NCBI GenBank assembly: GCA_903879915.1
Contig: CAIRNJ010000050.1
Coordinates: 1 to 55,866, forward strand
Length of the DNA: 55,866 bases
Direction of reading: 5' to 3'
DNA from: an uncultured Elusimicrobia bacterium
GTDB lineage: Bacteria; Elusimicrobiota; Elusimicrobia; Elusimicrobiales; UBA9959
Below, piece by piece: positions 34,272 through 47,091 of this stretch. The position numbers were made by a program, and so were the translations under genes. Below the pieces are notes generated by a model that saw only the letters and a list, made by a program, of their open reading frames with translations, made no database searches and was not told the origin of the DNA. Within the stretch, counting starts at the first letter, position 1; each line of letters begins with the position of its first letter.

Positions 34272-36046
34272 ACGGCGGCCTCCGTCGCGCCGGCCCGGGC
34301 CAGCGCGGCCAGCTCGCCGCGCACCCTGCTCTCGAAGGCGGCCAGTTCGCCCGCCCCCGCGTACGCGGTCTTCGCCCGCATCATTTCAGCGGCGCAGGGC
34401 AGCGCCGCCACCGCGGCCAGCGACGCGCCGGCCTTGATAAGCTCGCGCCCGCCGCGGTACAGCGCCATTATAGCCCGCAGCAGCGCTACCTGCTGCCCGG
34501 GCGGGTAGTAGGCGTCCGCGGCGTCGAAGGCGCTCTGCGCGAGGAACCCGTCGCGCATGATAGCACCGATGAACAGATATAGCCGCTGGCTGTCGGGCAG
34601 CGCGTCGGGCCCCACCAGCCGGGCCACCTGCCGGTAATGCTCCTCGCGCTGCAGCACCAGCATGGCCTCGTCGCGCAGCTCGCGCCAGCCGATAGCTGCG
34701 CGCTCCCAGCTTTCGGCCACGTCGTCGAGGTAATCCGAATAGGAGCGCAGCCAGTTGATGGACGGGTAATGCCTGGCGTTGGCCAGTTCCGTGTCCAGCG
34801 ACCAGAACACGCGCGTGAACCGGCGCGTATGCTGGGTGACGGGCTCGGAAAAATCCCCGCCGGGCGGGCTGACCGCCCCCACAATGCTGACCGAGCCGGC
34901 CTCCCCTCCCAGCGTGGTCACCGCGCCGCCGCGCTCGTAGAACTGCGCCAGGCGCGAAGGGAGGCTGGCCGGAAACCCCTCCTCCGCCGGCATCTCCTCC
35001 AGGCGCGCGGCCATTTCGCGCAGCGCCTCGGCCCACCTGCTGGTGGAATCGGCGAACACCGCCACGTCGAAGCCCATGTCGCGGTAATACTCCGCCATGG
35101 CTATGCCGGTGTAAATGGAAACTTCGCGCGCGGCCACCGGCATGTTGGAGGTGTTGGCTATCAGGATGGTGCGCTCCATCAGCGGGCGGCCGGTGCGCGG
35201 ATCTTTCAGCTCCGGGAATTCGCGCAGCACTTCCGTCATCTCGTTGCCGCGCTCGCCGCAGCCGATGAAGATTATTATCCCGGCGTCGGACCACTTGGCC
35301 AACTGGTGCTGTGTTATGGTCTTGCCGGTGCCGAAGCCGCCGGGGATGCAGGCGCAGCCGCCCTTCGCCAGCGGGAAGAAAGTGTCTATTATCCGCTGGC
35401 CGGTAACCAGCAGCTCGGTGACGCGGCGGCGTTCGCGCGCCGGCCGCGGCACCCGCACCGGCCAGCGCTGCAGCATTTTGAGCTCCACCAGGCCCGACGG
35501 CGCGTCCACCACGGCCAGCGCGTCGGTGATATTATAGGCCCCGGCCGGCGCGGCCGAGCGCACCGTACCGCTCACGCCGGGCGGCACCATTATTTTATGC
35601 GTCACCAGCGGCGTTTCCCGCACCAGCCCGACGGCCTGCCCCGGCGCCACCGCCTGCCCGGGATGCAGCAGGGGCTCGAACTCCCAGCGCCGGGCGGTAT
35701 CCAGCGCGCCGGCCTTGGCGCCGCGCGGCAGCCAGGTGCCGCTCACGGCCTGCAGCGCCGGCAGCGGGCGCTGCACGCCGTCGTAGATATTGCCGATCAG
35801 CCCCGGGCCCAGCCACAAAGATAGCGGCTCCCCGGTGCGCGTTACCGGCGCGCCGGGCTTCAGCATGGAGGTATCCTCGTACACCTGCACGGTGGCGAGG
35901 TCGCCGGACTGCCGCACCACCTCGCCGACCAGGCCCAGCTCGCCCACGTGCACCACCTCGTACATGCCGGCTTTGGCCATGCCCTGCACCGTCACCACCG
36001 GCCCGCTGACGCGGGTCACGAAAGCTTTTTCTTCGGCCGCGCTCAT
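34268..36046 (-). CDS. ntpA: V/A-type ATPase catalytic subunit A
   Basis: 592 residues. The Walker A motif is GGFGTGKT (about residue 235), preceded by the bulge domain unique to V/A-type A subunits (about 115-190). Other family blocks are [43 protein letters not shown], and [29 protein letters not shown]. Overlaps of ATGA type with genes on both sides show translational coupling. Confidence 0.97.
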   Translation of the reverse strand: MSAAEEKAFVTRVSGPVVTVQGMAKAGMYEVVHVGELGLVGEVVRQSGDLATVQVYEDTSMLKPGAPVTRTGEPLSLWLGPGLIGNIYDGVQRPLPALQAVSGTWLPRGAKAGALDTARRWEFEPLLHPGQAVAPGQAVGLVRETPLVTHKIMVPPGVSGTVRSAAPAGAYNITDALAVVDAPSGLVELKMLQRWPVRVPRPARERRRVTELLVTGQRIIDTFFPLAKGGCACIPGGFGTGKTITQHQLAKWSDAGIIIFIGCGERGNEMTEVLREFPELKDPRTGRPLMERTILIANTSNMPVAAREVSIYTGIAMAEYYRDMGFDVAVFADSTSRWAEALREMAARLEEMPAEEGFPASLPSRLAQFYERGGAVTTLGGEAGSVSIVGAVSPPGGDFSEPVTQHTRRFTRVFWSLDTELANARHYPSINWLRSYSDYLDDVAESWERAAIGWRELRDEAMLVLQREEHYRQVARLVGPDALPDSQRLYLFIGAIMRDGFLAQSAFDAADAYYPPGQQVALLRAIMALYRGGRELIKAGASLAAVAALPCAAEMMRAKTAYAGAGELAAFESRVRGELAALARAGATEAAV

Positions 36047-36663
36047 TTTTCCTCCCCGGCCAGGTTCCCGGCGACCTCACCGCGCAGCTCCGGCCAGAAC
36101 CTGCCCAGCCGGGCTTTAAAACTGTTGTCCCAGAACTGCCGGCCCGCCGGATCGCGGGCCAGCACCCCGCCGGCCACGGCAGGGTCCTCTTCAAAGGCGA
36201 GCTCCAGCTTCCCTTTGCCGGCCAGCCGCTCTATTTCCCCGGCGCGGCCCCGCAGCACGGCCGCGTCCGCCGGCGCGAGGGTGAAAATAAAAGAGCTGCC
36301 TTCCATGGCGCCGGCGGCCTGCGCCGCCAGCGCGGTCAGCGCCTCCGCCGCCGGAGCGCCGCTGCAGGCGGCGAGCCGCCGCGCGGCTTCCGCTTTTACC
36401 CGGTCCAGCGCGGCCTCCAGGCGGGCCCCGCGGTACCGCGCGGCCTCGGCTGACACGGAGGCCAGCAGCATGGCCCCGCGGCGGCCGGCTTCGGCCTGCG
36501 CCGCCTCCATGCGGGCGCGGCCCGCGGCCCGCGCGGCCTCCCCGGCCTGCGCCAGCAGTTTCTCCGCCTCGTCTTCCGCCGCGGAAATTATTTTAACGCT
36601 TTCACGCCGGGCAAGTTCCAGCACCTCGCGCGCCAGCGCCTCCGGATCGCCTGTTATTTCCAT
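36043..36663 (-). CDS. ntpE: V/A-type ATPase subunit E (peripheral stalk)
   Basis: 206 residues: a long helical N-terminus (about 15-110, ARRESVKIISAAEDEAEKLL) and a compact alpha/beta C-terminus with EEDPAVAGGVLARDPAGR and FDNSF-like FWDNSFKARLGR, both hallmarks of the E subunit. It pairs with the small G/H-type coiled-coil subunit to form the outer stalk. It lies 6 nt after subunit F. Confidence 0.85.
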   Translation of the reverse strand: MEITGDPEALAREVLELARRESVKIISAAEDEAEKLLAQAGEAARAAGRARMEAAQAEAGRRGAMLLASVSAEAARYRGARLEAALDRVKAEAARRLAACSGAPAAEALTALAAQAAGAMEGSSFIFTLAPADAAVLRGRAGEIERLAGKGKLELAFEEDPAVAGGVLARDPAGRQFWDNSFKARLGRFWPELRGEVAGNLAGEEK

Positions 36664-36669
36664 AGTTTT

Positions 36670-36906
36670 CTAGATCTCCGCTATCAGCGGCCTCGCGCCG
36701 CGCAGCCTCAGTTCCGTCACTTTCGCCCGCGCCAGGGCTGCCGCCGCCGCGCTTATTATTATCACGCCGCAATCCGGCCGCGCCGCCGCCTCGTCCAGCG
36801 CCGCCGCGGTGTCGGCCGCGCCGGCCGCCGCCCGCCCTTCCACGCCGGCCAGCCGGAAGCCGCGCACGGTATCCTCGTCGCCGATGCAATAGAACTTGGA
36901 TTCCAC
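36670..36906 (-). CDS. V/A-type ATPase subunit F (central stalk)
   Basis: 78 residues, shorter than the usual 100 or so. The start is typical (FYCIGDEDTVRGFRLAGVEG) and the centre has DCGVIIISAAAAALARAKV, the family's hydrophobic strand and helix. The C-terminal helix that contacts the head is missing or very short. Its stop and the start of the next gene are close, and it shares one base with the end of ntpK. Confidence 0.85.
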   Translation of the reverse strand: MESKFYCIGDEDTVRGFRLAGVEGRAAAGAADTAAALDEAAARPDCGVIIISAAAAALARAKVTELRLRGARPLIAEI

Positions 36907-37238
36907 TAGATCTTTCCGAGCAGCATGATGGAGATAACGAAGCCCAGGACGGCGAGGCCTTCGGCCAGCGCCACGAACAGCAGGCTGCGTATAAGCAGCT
37001 CCGGCTTTTCAGCGGCGGCCCCCATGGCGGCCGCGCCTACCCGGCCCACCGCGTAGCCGGAGCCCAGCACGCACAGGCCCATGGACAGCGCGGCGGCGAA
37101 GCCTATCCCCACCGCCCTGTAATCGCCGCCGGCGGCGCCGGCAGTTTCCGCCGCGCCCGGCATGGCCGCCGCGGCCTGCTGGCACAGACACAGCCCCGCC
37201 GCCGACGCCGCCGCTAACCGCGAGTATTTTTTAGTCAT
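36906..37238 (-). CDS. ntpK: V/A-type ATPase proteolipid (c/K) subunit, single-hairpin form
   Basis: 110 residues. An N-terminal signal-like hydrophobic stretch (about 8-25) is followed by one helical hairpin (about 44-70 and 83-108). The second helix has the ion-binding carboxylate in LFVALAEGLAVLGFVISIML, and the loop has AEKPELL. The single hairpin makes it about half the length of the doubled V-type K subunits of Enterococcus. The Gln and the LPGTQGLY motif of sodium-specific K subunits are absent, so proton coupling is more likely. Confidence 0.88.
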   Translation of the reverse strand: MTKKYSRLAAASAAGLCLCQQAAAAMPGAAETAGAAGGDYRAVGIGFAAALSMGLCVLGSGYAVGRVGAAAMGAAAEKPELLIRSLLFVALAEGLAVLGFVISIMLLGKI

Positions 37239-37249
37239 ACGTCCTCTCC

Positions 37250-39148
37250 TTATATCCCCAGCTTGAACGGCCTGAAAGCCCGGCCGCCCGGTTCGAAGAA
37301 TTTCCCGAAAAATTCGTAATATTCAAGACGCAGCGCCTGCACGGCCGCCACCAGCCCCTCCAGCCCGAGGGCCACGGCGTTGCCGGCTATGACCGTCAGC
37401 AGCCCGGCGGCGCTGCCGTGCCCCCAGACCTTGTCGGCGGCCTCCCGCATAGTCCAGGCGGCCGCCAGCAGCGCGGCGTGGCTCATGGCGTAAGCGGCCA
37501 GACGCACGAAACTGATAGTGTTGGCCAGGTAAAGCAGCGCCCCTTCGAAAGCGCCCACCAGGGACTCGGCGGCCACGGCGGCAAAACCTTCCCCTTCCTC
37601 CTCCGCGCCGCCCCGGCGCAGGAAGAACAGCGCCGGCTCCCTGAACAGCCAGGCCGCGACGGCCAGCCCCATTACCGGCAGCATAAGGCGCGGGCGCGCG
37701 AAGCCCGCGGCCAGGGCCAGGCCGGCCCAGTAGAACGCCAGGCCCGCCGCGCCGAACTTGCCCAGCGCCGCGCCGTAAATATCGCCGGCGCGCAGGCGGT
37801 TGACGATATTCAGTATCAGCCCCAGGCTTAAGACAACCGCGCCGCCGGCCAGCGCCGCCCTGAGCAGCAGCATCGGGTCGCCCTCCAGCGGGTCGCGCCA
37901 CAGCGCGTACGCCCGGAATTTCTCCATGCCGAAACAGCTGCCGTACAAAAACCCGAAAAACACGGAAGAGACCCCGCAGGCCGCCACCGCCGGCCCCGCC
38001 TCGCGCGCCGCGCCGCGGCCTTTCAGCGCCAGCAGCAGCCCGCCCAGGCCTACCAGCGCGCCGTGCCCGACGTCGCCGAACATCATGCCGAACATCGCCA
38101 GGAAACTGAGCGCGGCGAACACGGTGGGCTCCACCTCGCCGTAGCGTGGCAGCCCGTAAGTGGTGACCAGGGTCACGAAAGGCCGGAACAGGCGGGGCGG
38201 CCGCAGCAGCACCGGCGCGTCCCCGCCGGGGCCGGGCGGCCCGGTCCGCACCGCGCAGCGTCCGCCCGAAGCTTCCCCGATGGCAGCGGCGGCGGCCGGC
38301 GCGGCGTCGGAGGGGACCCAGCCCGAGAGCAGCACCGCGGCGCCGGTACTTCCCAGCCCGGCCTCGGCCTCCAGCAGGCTTTTTTCGGTATTCAGCGCGC
38401 GTTCGGCCGCCGCCAGCGGCGCGGCGGCCTCCGCCGCCAGCGCTTTTATAGCGGCTTCCGTTTTCTCCAGCTCCGCGCCGCAGGCGCGCAGGCGCTCCGC
38501 GTGCTCCCCGGCCAGTTCGGCCAGCGTAAGGCCGGGGCGCCCCGGCAGCGCCTCCGGCTGGAAACCGGCGAGTTTCAGCGCGGCGGCCAGCGCCGGAGCC
38601 TCTGAACGCAGGCCCAGCGCCACGGCGTGCAGCCGGCCGGCTTTTTCAGCCAGCGGCAGCAGCGCGGCCCCGGCGGGGAACCTGCCGGCCAGCCCGGCGT
38701 AATTCTGCGCCGGCAGGGTCCCGGCCGAACAGTAAAGCGAGCGTAATTCCTCCCCCCCGGAGGGCAGCGGCAGGTCCGCGTAGGGACGCAGCTTTTCGGC
38801 CGCCGCCGCCAGCCCCGCCAGCTCGGCCGTCAGTACAGCGCGCCGCTTAAGCGGCCCTTCGGCCCGGCGCTCCAGTTCCTCCAGGGCCGCGCGCGCCTCC
38901 GCCAGGGAAAGACAGCTCTCCTGGGCCGCGGCGCCGGCGGTTCCCGTGGCGCGGCGAAATTCGGCCAGCCTCTCGAGCAGGGCGGCGCAGTCCTTTGCCG
39001 GGGCGGCCGTCTCCCCCGGGGCGGCGGACAGTTCCCGGCTTTCGGCCAGCTCCAGCGTGCCGGCGGCGCCAAGGCTGCGCAGCGCCGCCCGCGCGTCGCT
39101 TTTCAGCAGCACGGCGCCGAGCCGCGTCATTTTTGCGGGGCTAAACAT
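37250..39148 (-). CDS. ntpI: V/A-type ATPase subunit I (stator, a-like)
   Basis: 632 residues. The N-terminal half (1-310) is soluble coiled coil that meets the peripheral stalks. The C-terminal half has about seven membrane segments with FGMMFGDVGHGALVGLGGLLLAL, SCFGMEKF, and ISFVRLAAYAMSHAALLAA carrying the essential Arg of the ion channel. It overlaps subunit C by 8 nt. Confidence 0.93.
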   Translation of the reverse strand: MFSPAKMTRLGAVLLKSDARAALRSLGAAGTLELAESRELSAAPGETAAPAKDCAALLERLAEFRRATGTAGAAAQESCLSLAEARAALEELERRAEGPLKRRAVLTAELAGLAAAAEKLRPYADLPLPSGGEELRSLYCSAGTLPAQNYAGLAGRFPAGAALLPLAEKAGRLHAVALGLRSEAPALAAALKLAGFQPEALPGRPGLTLAELAGEHAERLRACGAELEKTEAAIKALAAEAAAPLAAAERALNTEKSLLEAEAGLGSTGAAVLLSGWVPSDAAPAAAAAIGEASGGRCAVRTGPPGPGGDAPVLLRPPRLFRPFVTLVTTYGLPRYGEVEPTVFAALSFLAMFGMMFGDVGHGALVGLGGLLLALKGRGAAREAGPAVAACGVSSVFFGFLYGSCFGMEKFRAYALWRDPLEGDPMLLLRAALAGGAVVLSLGLILNIVNRLRAGDIYGAALGKFGAAGLAFYWAGLALAAGFARPRLMLPVMGLAVAAWLFREPALFFLRRGGAEEEGEGFAAVAAESLVGAFEGALLYLANTISFVRLAAYAMSHAALLAAAWTMREAADKVWGHGSAAGLLTVIAGNAVALGLEGLVAAVQALRLEYYEFFGKFFEPGGRAFRPFKLGI

Positions 39149-40118
39149 GGCCCTCCAGCGAGAGCGGGACCAGCCGGCGCAATATTTCTTCAGCCGCCAG
39201 CCCCAGCCGCAGCCCTTCCGCGACCGTTATCAGATTGGAGGTCTCCGCCCGGCGCAGCGCCACATACCCTGCCGCGGCGCCGAACTCCATATGGCCGCGC
39301 CGGAAGCTCCGGGCCGCCAGCCGGGCGCAGCGCCGCCAGGCCGCCGCCAGGCCGTCCTGCTCCGGCCCGGCTCCTTCGCTTTCCGCGCCGGAACCCGGGA
39401 GCTCCGGGAACCGTTTCGGGCCCAGCCCCGGCCCCGAAGCCAGCAGCTCCAGCAGCGCCCCTTTTTCGAAACCATGGAAATTTATTCCGCGCGCGGCCAG
39501 CTCCAGGTTAAAGACCGCGGCCTCCTGAGCGCAAAGCAGGCCGGCCAGTTCGCCGTCCTCTCCGCCCAGCGCGGCCGCGCGGGCCGCCATTTCACGCAGG
39601 TAATCCCTGTCCAGCCTGGCCTCGTAGAAGAACGGCGCGCCGGCCGGCGGCGGCGCCGCGTAAGCCGCCTGCAGGCTGCCGCGCAGCACGCCCCGGGGCA
39701 GCGCCGCCAGCAGCTCCTCGAAGTTTTTAGCTTTCCCCAGTTCGGCGCCGTACCCCGGGCAGGCGGGCAGGCGGATAAGCAGCCGCGCGGCGGCCGCAGG
39801 GTCCCTGCCGGCGGCGAGAGCGCGCACGATCAGCTTCAGGTTCTCCAATTGGAAGCGCGCCGCCTGCCATTCTATGAACGCGGCCCGCGCTCCGGACAGG
39901 CAGGCGCGTATCTCAAGCGTTTCTTTTATGAATTCTTCCGCCAGCCGGGCCTGTATATCGGCGGCGGCGGTAAGGCCGGCGCCGGGGAACAGCGCCTCCC
40001 CCAGCGCGGCGGGCGAGCCCAGTGCGCAAAGAGCGCGCAGGCGCGGCCCTTCGGCCAGGCGCGCGCGGCGGCCGTGCAGCCTGGCCGCAAGATAGTCCAT
40101 ATCCTTCAGTCCCGGCAT
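39141..40118 (-). CDS. ntpC: V/A-type ATPase subunit C
   Basis: 325 residues, helical, of the AC39 type: MDYLAARLHGRRARL at the N-terminus, ARFQLENLKLIVRALAAG in the middle, YLREMAARAAAL, and ETSNLITVAEGLRLGL near the C-terminus. Subunit C links the central stalk to the membrane ring. An insertion around residue 240-265 (acidic, Gly-rich) is not typical. It lies between the G/H-like subunit and subunit I. Confidence 0.88.
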   Translation of the reverse strand: MPGLKDMDYLAARLHGRRARLAEGPRLRALCALGSPAALGEALFPGAGLTAAADIQARLAEEFIKETLEIRACLSGARAAFIEWQAARFQLENLKLIVRALAAGRDPAAAARLLIRLPACPGYGAELGKAKNFEELLAALPRGVLRGSLQAAYAAPPPAGAPFFYEARLDRDYLREMAARAAALGGEDGELAGLLCAQEAAVFNLELAARGINFHGFEKGALLELLASGPGLGPKRFPELPGSGAESEGAGPEQDGLAAAWRRCARLAARSFRRGHMEFGAAAGYVALRRAETSNLITVAEGLRLGLAAEEILRRLVPLSLEGHV

Positions 40119-40139
40119 TTTCTCTCCACCCGGCCCCGC

Positions 40140-40451
40140 CTAGGCGCCCAGCACCCGGCGCACGACTTCCCCGGCGGCGCGCCGCAGCGCGGCCTCCCCG
40201 AAGCCCGTCTCTTTTTCTATCTCCGAGCGCGCCGCGTTCAACTGCGCCTCCTTTTCCAGCGCGGCCTCGGCCAATATCCCGTCCGCGCTCCTCCCGGCCT
40301 CGCGCCTGGCCTCACGGTCGGCGGCCGCGGAAAGACCGGCCGCGCGCGCGCGGGCGTCCGCAAGAATGGCCGCGGCACGGCTGCGCGCCTCCGTCACCAG
40401 GCGCGTCCCTTCCGTTTCGGCCGCTATCACCTTAGCTATAATCTCATGCAT
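40140..40451 (-). CDS. V/A-type ATPase G/H-like peripheral stalk subunit
   Basis: 103 residues, almost entirely one Ala/Arg/Glu-rich coiled-coil helix. It starts MHEIIAKVIAAETEGTRLV, similar to ATPase G/H subunits that pair with E. It is the first gene of the V/A-type operon. The small size, coiled coil and position support the call; sequence alone is not diagnostic. The region 40452-40560 upstream should hold its promoter. Confidence 0.78.
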   Translation of the reverse strand: MHEIIAKVIAAETEGTRLVTEARSRAAAILADARARAAGLSAAADREARREAGRSADGILAEAALEKEAQLNAARSEIEKETGFGEAALRRAAGEVVRRVLGA

Positions 40452-40560
40452 ATCTTACAGGCCCGGCAAAGCGGCCGTGTCCGGGCGACCGCTAAATTTA
40501 ATAGTGTATCTTCCCCAAGGTCAGGTTAGCAAAACAGCGGAGAAAAAACAACAGCAAAAC

Positions 40561-40592
40561 AGAAAAAAATACCCCGCGCGGGGCGGGGTATT
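40561..40592 (-). terminator. Strong terminator ending the F-type ATPase operon
   Basis: Bases 40568-40577 (AATACCCCGC) pair with 40583-40592 (GCGGGGTATT), a 10-bp stem with a 5-nt loop. Read leftward it runs into a T tract (complement of 40561-40569). It lies 22 nt past the atpC stop codon and separates the F-type from the V/A-type operon. Confidence 0.88.
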
Positions 40593-40613
40593 TTAAGCGG
40601 CTGCGGCTGGCCT

Positions 40614-41042
40614 TTACTGCAGCTTGTGCCTGCGCCGGAACTCGGCCACTTTCAGGCGGACGGCGGCGCGCCGCAGGGCGGCCCCGGCCTCGTCCAGGTC
40701 CAGGTCGGCGCCGCGTATGGCCAGCGTTTCCTTGGCTTTCTGGTAAGCCTGGCGGGCGCGTTCCTCGTCCACTTCCCTGGCTAACTCGGCAGCCTCGGCC
40801 AGCACCATCACCTTGTCCTTATGCACCTCGGCGAAGCCGTTGAGCACGGCGAACACTTCCTTGTGGCGGGCCTCGGTATAATGCATCAGGCCCTCTTTAA
40901 GCTGCACCACGAACGAAGCGTGGCCCGGCAGCACGCCCATCTCGCCGCCGAAGGCCGGGATGGTGACGAAATCCACCGGCTTGTCCGAGAGGACGGTCTT
41001 TTCCGGCGTAACTATGGTAAGGCGCAGTTGTTTTTTTGCCAT
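40614..41042 (-). CDS. atpC: F-type ATP synthase epsilon subunit
   Basis: 142 residues: a beta-sandwich N-terminus (LTIVTPEKTVLSDKPVDFVTIPAFGGEMGVLPGHASFVVQLKEG) and a helical C-terminus (about 90-142) that can inhibit rotation. Last gene of the F-type operon, 25 nt after atpD. Confidence 0.95.
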   Translation of the reverse strand: MAKKQLRLTIVTPEKTVLSDKPVDFVTIPAFGGEMGVLPGHASFVVQLKEGLMHYTEARHKEVFAVLNGFAEVHKDKVMVLAEAAELAREVDEERARQAYQKAKETLAIRGADLDLDEAGAALRRAAVRLKVAEFRRRHKLQ

Positions 41043-41067
41043 ATTGCTGCCGTAAGCGGCTTGCCCG

Positions 41068-43417
<2,350 letters not shown>

Positions 43418-43435
43418 AAAATTTATCCGCGGACC

Positions 43436-44359
43436 TTATATCTTCGTCTTCTCCATGATCTTCACGTAGTCGGCCACGCCTTCGGCCACTTTCCACTCCG
43501 GCCGGTAGTTCAGCAGCGCCTTCGCCTGGCGCAGGTCGGCCTGCGTCCTGTTCTGGTAGAAGGAATACGGGTTGTCGAAATACTCCGGCGCCAGGTCCAG
43601 CTTCATGGCCTTGTTCAGCGCCTCCACCACCTCGTTGAAATTGCCGGGGTGGCCGCTGCCCAGGTTGCAGACGCAGGTTTTTTTGGCGTCCAGCGCGTTC
43701 AGGTTGCCGCGCACGATGTCCTTCACGTAGACAAAATCGCGCACCTGCTCGCCGAACTTGAAGATGCGGGGCCTTTTACCCGCCTTCATCTGGTTATAAA
43801 GATGGAACATCATGCTGGCGGGATTGCCCTTGTAATATTCGCGCGGACCGTAGACGTTGAAATAGCGCAGCCCCACCAGCGTCATATCCTTGTACTCCGC
43901 GGCGAACTCGCGCGCGGTGTTGTCCATTATGGCCTTGGAGAAGCCGTAGATGTTCTCGGGGGCGGGGGCCTGCTGCTCCCGCATGGGGGTGGCGCCGTTG
44001 CCGTAGACCGCCGCCGACGAGGCGTAGATCACGCGCTTGACGCCGGTCTCCAGCGCGAACTGCAGGACGCTGCGGAAACCGTCGACGTTGACCTCCATCA
44101 TCCTGCGCTGGTCCATTACCGTGGTGTCGGTGATGGCCGCCTCGTGGAAGATCGCGTCCACTTTCCCTATCTTGCCGAACCAGCCGCGGTCCTGGATGTC
44201 GCCGGTCACTATATCCCCGGTGAAGCCCAGCAGGTTCTTATAGTTGCCGGTGGAGAAATTATCCAGCACCGTCACCTTGGCCTTGTGTTCCACTTCAAGC
44301 GTGTGGGCGATATTGGAACCGACGAACCCGGCGCCGCCGGTCACGAGATATTTTTTCAT
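43436..44359 (-). CDS. hldD: ADP-L-glycero-D-manno-heptose 6-epimerase-like SDR enzyme
   Basis: 307 residues of extended short-chain dehydrogenase type. The NAD(P) loop is TGGAGFVGSNIA (7-18). The catalytic set is Ser in YASSAAVYGNG and Y-x3-K in NIYGFSKAIMDNTA. HldD features: FHEAAITDTTVMDQRRMMEVN, LRYFNVYGPREYYKGNPASMMFHL, and QVRDFVYVKDIVRGNLNAL. It converts ADP-D-glycero- to ADP-L-glycero-manno-heptose for lipopolysaccharide cores. It lies inside the F-ATPase operon with short gaps (9 and 18 nt) and the same strand, so it is almost certainly co-transcribed. A related UDP-sugar epimerase is the less likely alternative. Confidence 0.88.
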   Translation of the reverse strand: MKKYLVTGGAGFVGSNIAHTLEVEHKAKVTVLDNFSTGNYKNLLGFTGDIVTGDIQDRGWFGKIGKVDAIFHEAAITDTTVMDQRRMMEVNVDGFRSVLQFALETGVKRVIYASSAAVYGNGATPMREQQAPAPENIYGFSKAIMDNTAREFAAEYKDMTLVGLRYFNVYGPREYYKGNPASMMFHLYNQMKAGKRPRIFKFGEQVRDFVYVKDIVRGNLNALDAKKTCVCNLGSGHPGNFNEVVEALNKAMKLDLAPEYFDNPYSFYQNRTQADLRQAKALLNYRPEWKVAEGVADYVKIMEKTKI

Positions 44360-44368
44360 AACTGTCTC

Positions 44369-45883
<1,515 letters not shown>

Positions 45884-45901
45884 AGTAGTCCTTAAATGTG
45901 C

Positions 45902-46456
45902 CTAGCCTTCAAGCAATCCGGCCCGCATGGCTTCCAGCCGGCCGCGCACGGTGGCGTCTATCAGCGCGTCGCCCACCTTTATCTCGAATCCGCCGATAAC
46001 CCGCTCCGAAAGCACCTGCCGCAGGCTTATCTTCTTGCCCGTCATGCAGACGAGCATCTTCTCTATCCGTTTAACTTCGCCGTCGGAAAGCGGGAAGCGG
46101 CTGTAAACCTCGGCCAGCACCATGCCGCTGAAATCGTGGCTGAGGCGCAGGCAGTCCTGCATTATCAGTTCGAACAGGCCGAACCTGTTCTGGCGCACCA
46201 GCATGGCGGTGAAAGCCGCCGCCGGGCCGGTGAACCCGGCGCCGAGTATCTTGCCCAGCACCTCCAGCTTTACCTCGCTGTTGACCGCGGGATGGGTAAG
46301 CACCTTCCGGTGCGGCCCGGCCGCCACGAAGACCTTGCGCAGGCCTTCCAGCTTCTCCTGCGCGGCGGCCTCCAGGGCCTGGCTGTGGACCTTGCGGTCC
46401 AGGTCCATGTAGGCCCTGGCGTAGCGTTTCGCGATTATCTTCGACGCCGAATCCAT
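45902..46456 (-). CDS. atpH: F-type ATP synthase delta subunit
   Basis: About 184 residues from ATG 46456, chosen because its start forms a TGATG overlap with the atpF stop and has GGAG 5 nt upstream; a GTG at 46462 is the alternative. Features: KIIAKRYARAYMDL at the N-terminus and SERVIGGFEIKVGDALIDATVRGRLEAM at the C-terminus, typical of the stator cap. Confidence 0.93.
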   Translation of the reverse strand: MDSASKIIAKRYARAYMDLDRKVHSQALEAAAQEKLEGLRKVFVAAGPHRKVLTHPAVNSEVKLEVLGKILGAGFTGPAAAFTAMLVRQNRFGLFELIMQDCLRLSHDFSGMVLAEVYSRFPLSDGEVKRIEKMLVCMTGKKISLRQVLSERVIGGFEIKVGDALIDATVRGRLEAMRAGLLEG

Positions 46457-46974
46457 CAGCACTCCATTTTAAGATCGGGCCTTTCTTTCTCGAGCTCGGC
46501 CAGGTACTTGGACGCCAGGTCGGTGTTGGCCCGGTGGTCCAGCTGCTTGATCATTATCCGCTCGGCGGCCAGCACGGACAGCTCGGCCACCTTGTTGCGC
46601 AGATCGCGGGCGGCCTCCAGCTTCTGCGCCTCTATCTCGCGCCGGGACGACTCCACGATGATAGCGGCGCTTTTGCGGGCTTCCTCTATAAGGATATCCT
46701 TCTCTTTTTCGGCCGAGACCCGGGCCTCGTCCAGGCGGCTGCGTATCTCGGCCTTCAGCTCGGCCAGCCTGGTCTCAAGTTCCGACTTGATCTTCTCGGC
46801 TTCCGCGCGGGCGGTCTCGGCGGTGTGGCGGTCGTGCTTGATGGCGCGCTCGCGCTCGTTGACCGCCTGCATCAGCGGCCCCCAGGCGGTCTTCGACAGC
46901 ATCAGCACCAGCAGCACGAAGCAGGTTATGGTCCAGAACATCAGGCCGAATTCCGGCCTTATCAAAGCTTCCAT
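46456..46974 (-). CDS. atpF: F-type ATP synthase b subunit
   Basis: 172 residues: one membrane helix (about 10-28, FGLMFWTITCFVLLVLMLS) with WGPLMQAVNERERAI, followed by a long charged coiled coil to the end. It forms the peripheral stalk. The 117-nt gap before it contains the heptad-repeat hairpin. Confidence 0.95.
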   Translation of the reverse strand: MEALIRPEFGLMFWTITCFVLLVLMLSKTAWGPLMQAVNERERAIKHDRHTAETARAEAEKIKSELETRLAELKAEIRSRLDEARVSAEKEKDILIEEARKSAAIIVESSRREIEAQKLEAARDLRNKVAELSVLAAERIMIKQLDHRANTDLASKYLAELEKERPDLKMEC

Positions 46975-46999
46975 GGTAAACTCCAGTCAGAAACTATCG

Positions 47000-47088
47000 A
47001 GAATCTGGAATCAAGGATCCGGGACCGGGAACCGGGAGCGGAATATCTCTTTCCGTGATCCCCGATCCCCGACTCTCGATCCCCGATC
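47000..47088. repeat. Heptad-repeat inverted-repeat element between atpE and atpF
   Basis: The left arm (about 47000-47043) is a run of degenerate 7-nt units such as GGATCCG, GGACCGG and GAACCGG. The right arm (about 47051-47088) is a run of GATCCCC-like 7-nt units. The arms are roughly complementary, with CGGAA (47039-47043) pairing TTCCG (47051-47055) at the tip, so a long imperfect hairpin can form in DNA or mRNA. Confidence 0.7.
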
Positions 47089-47091
47089 TCT

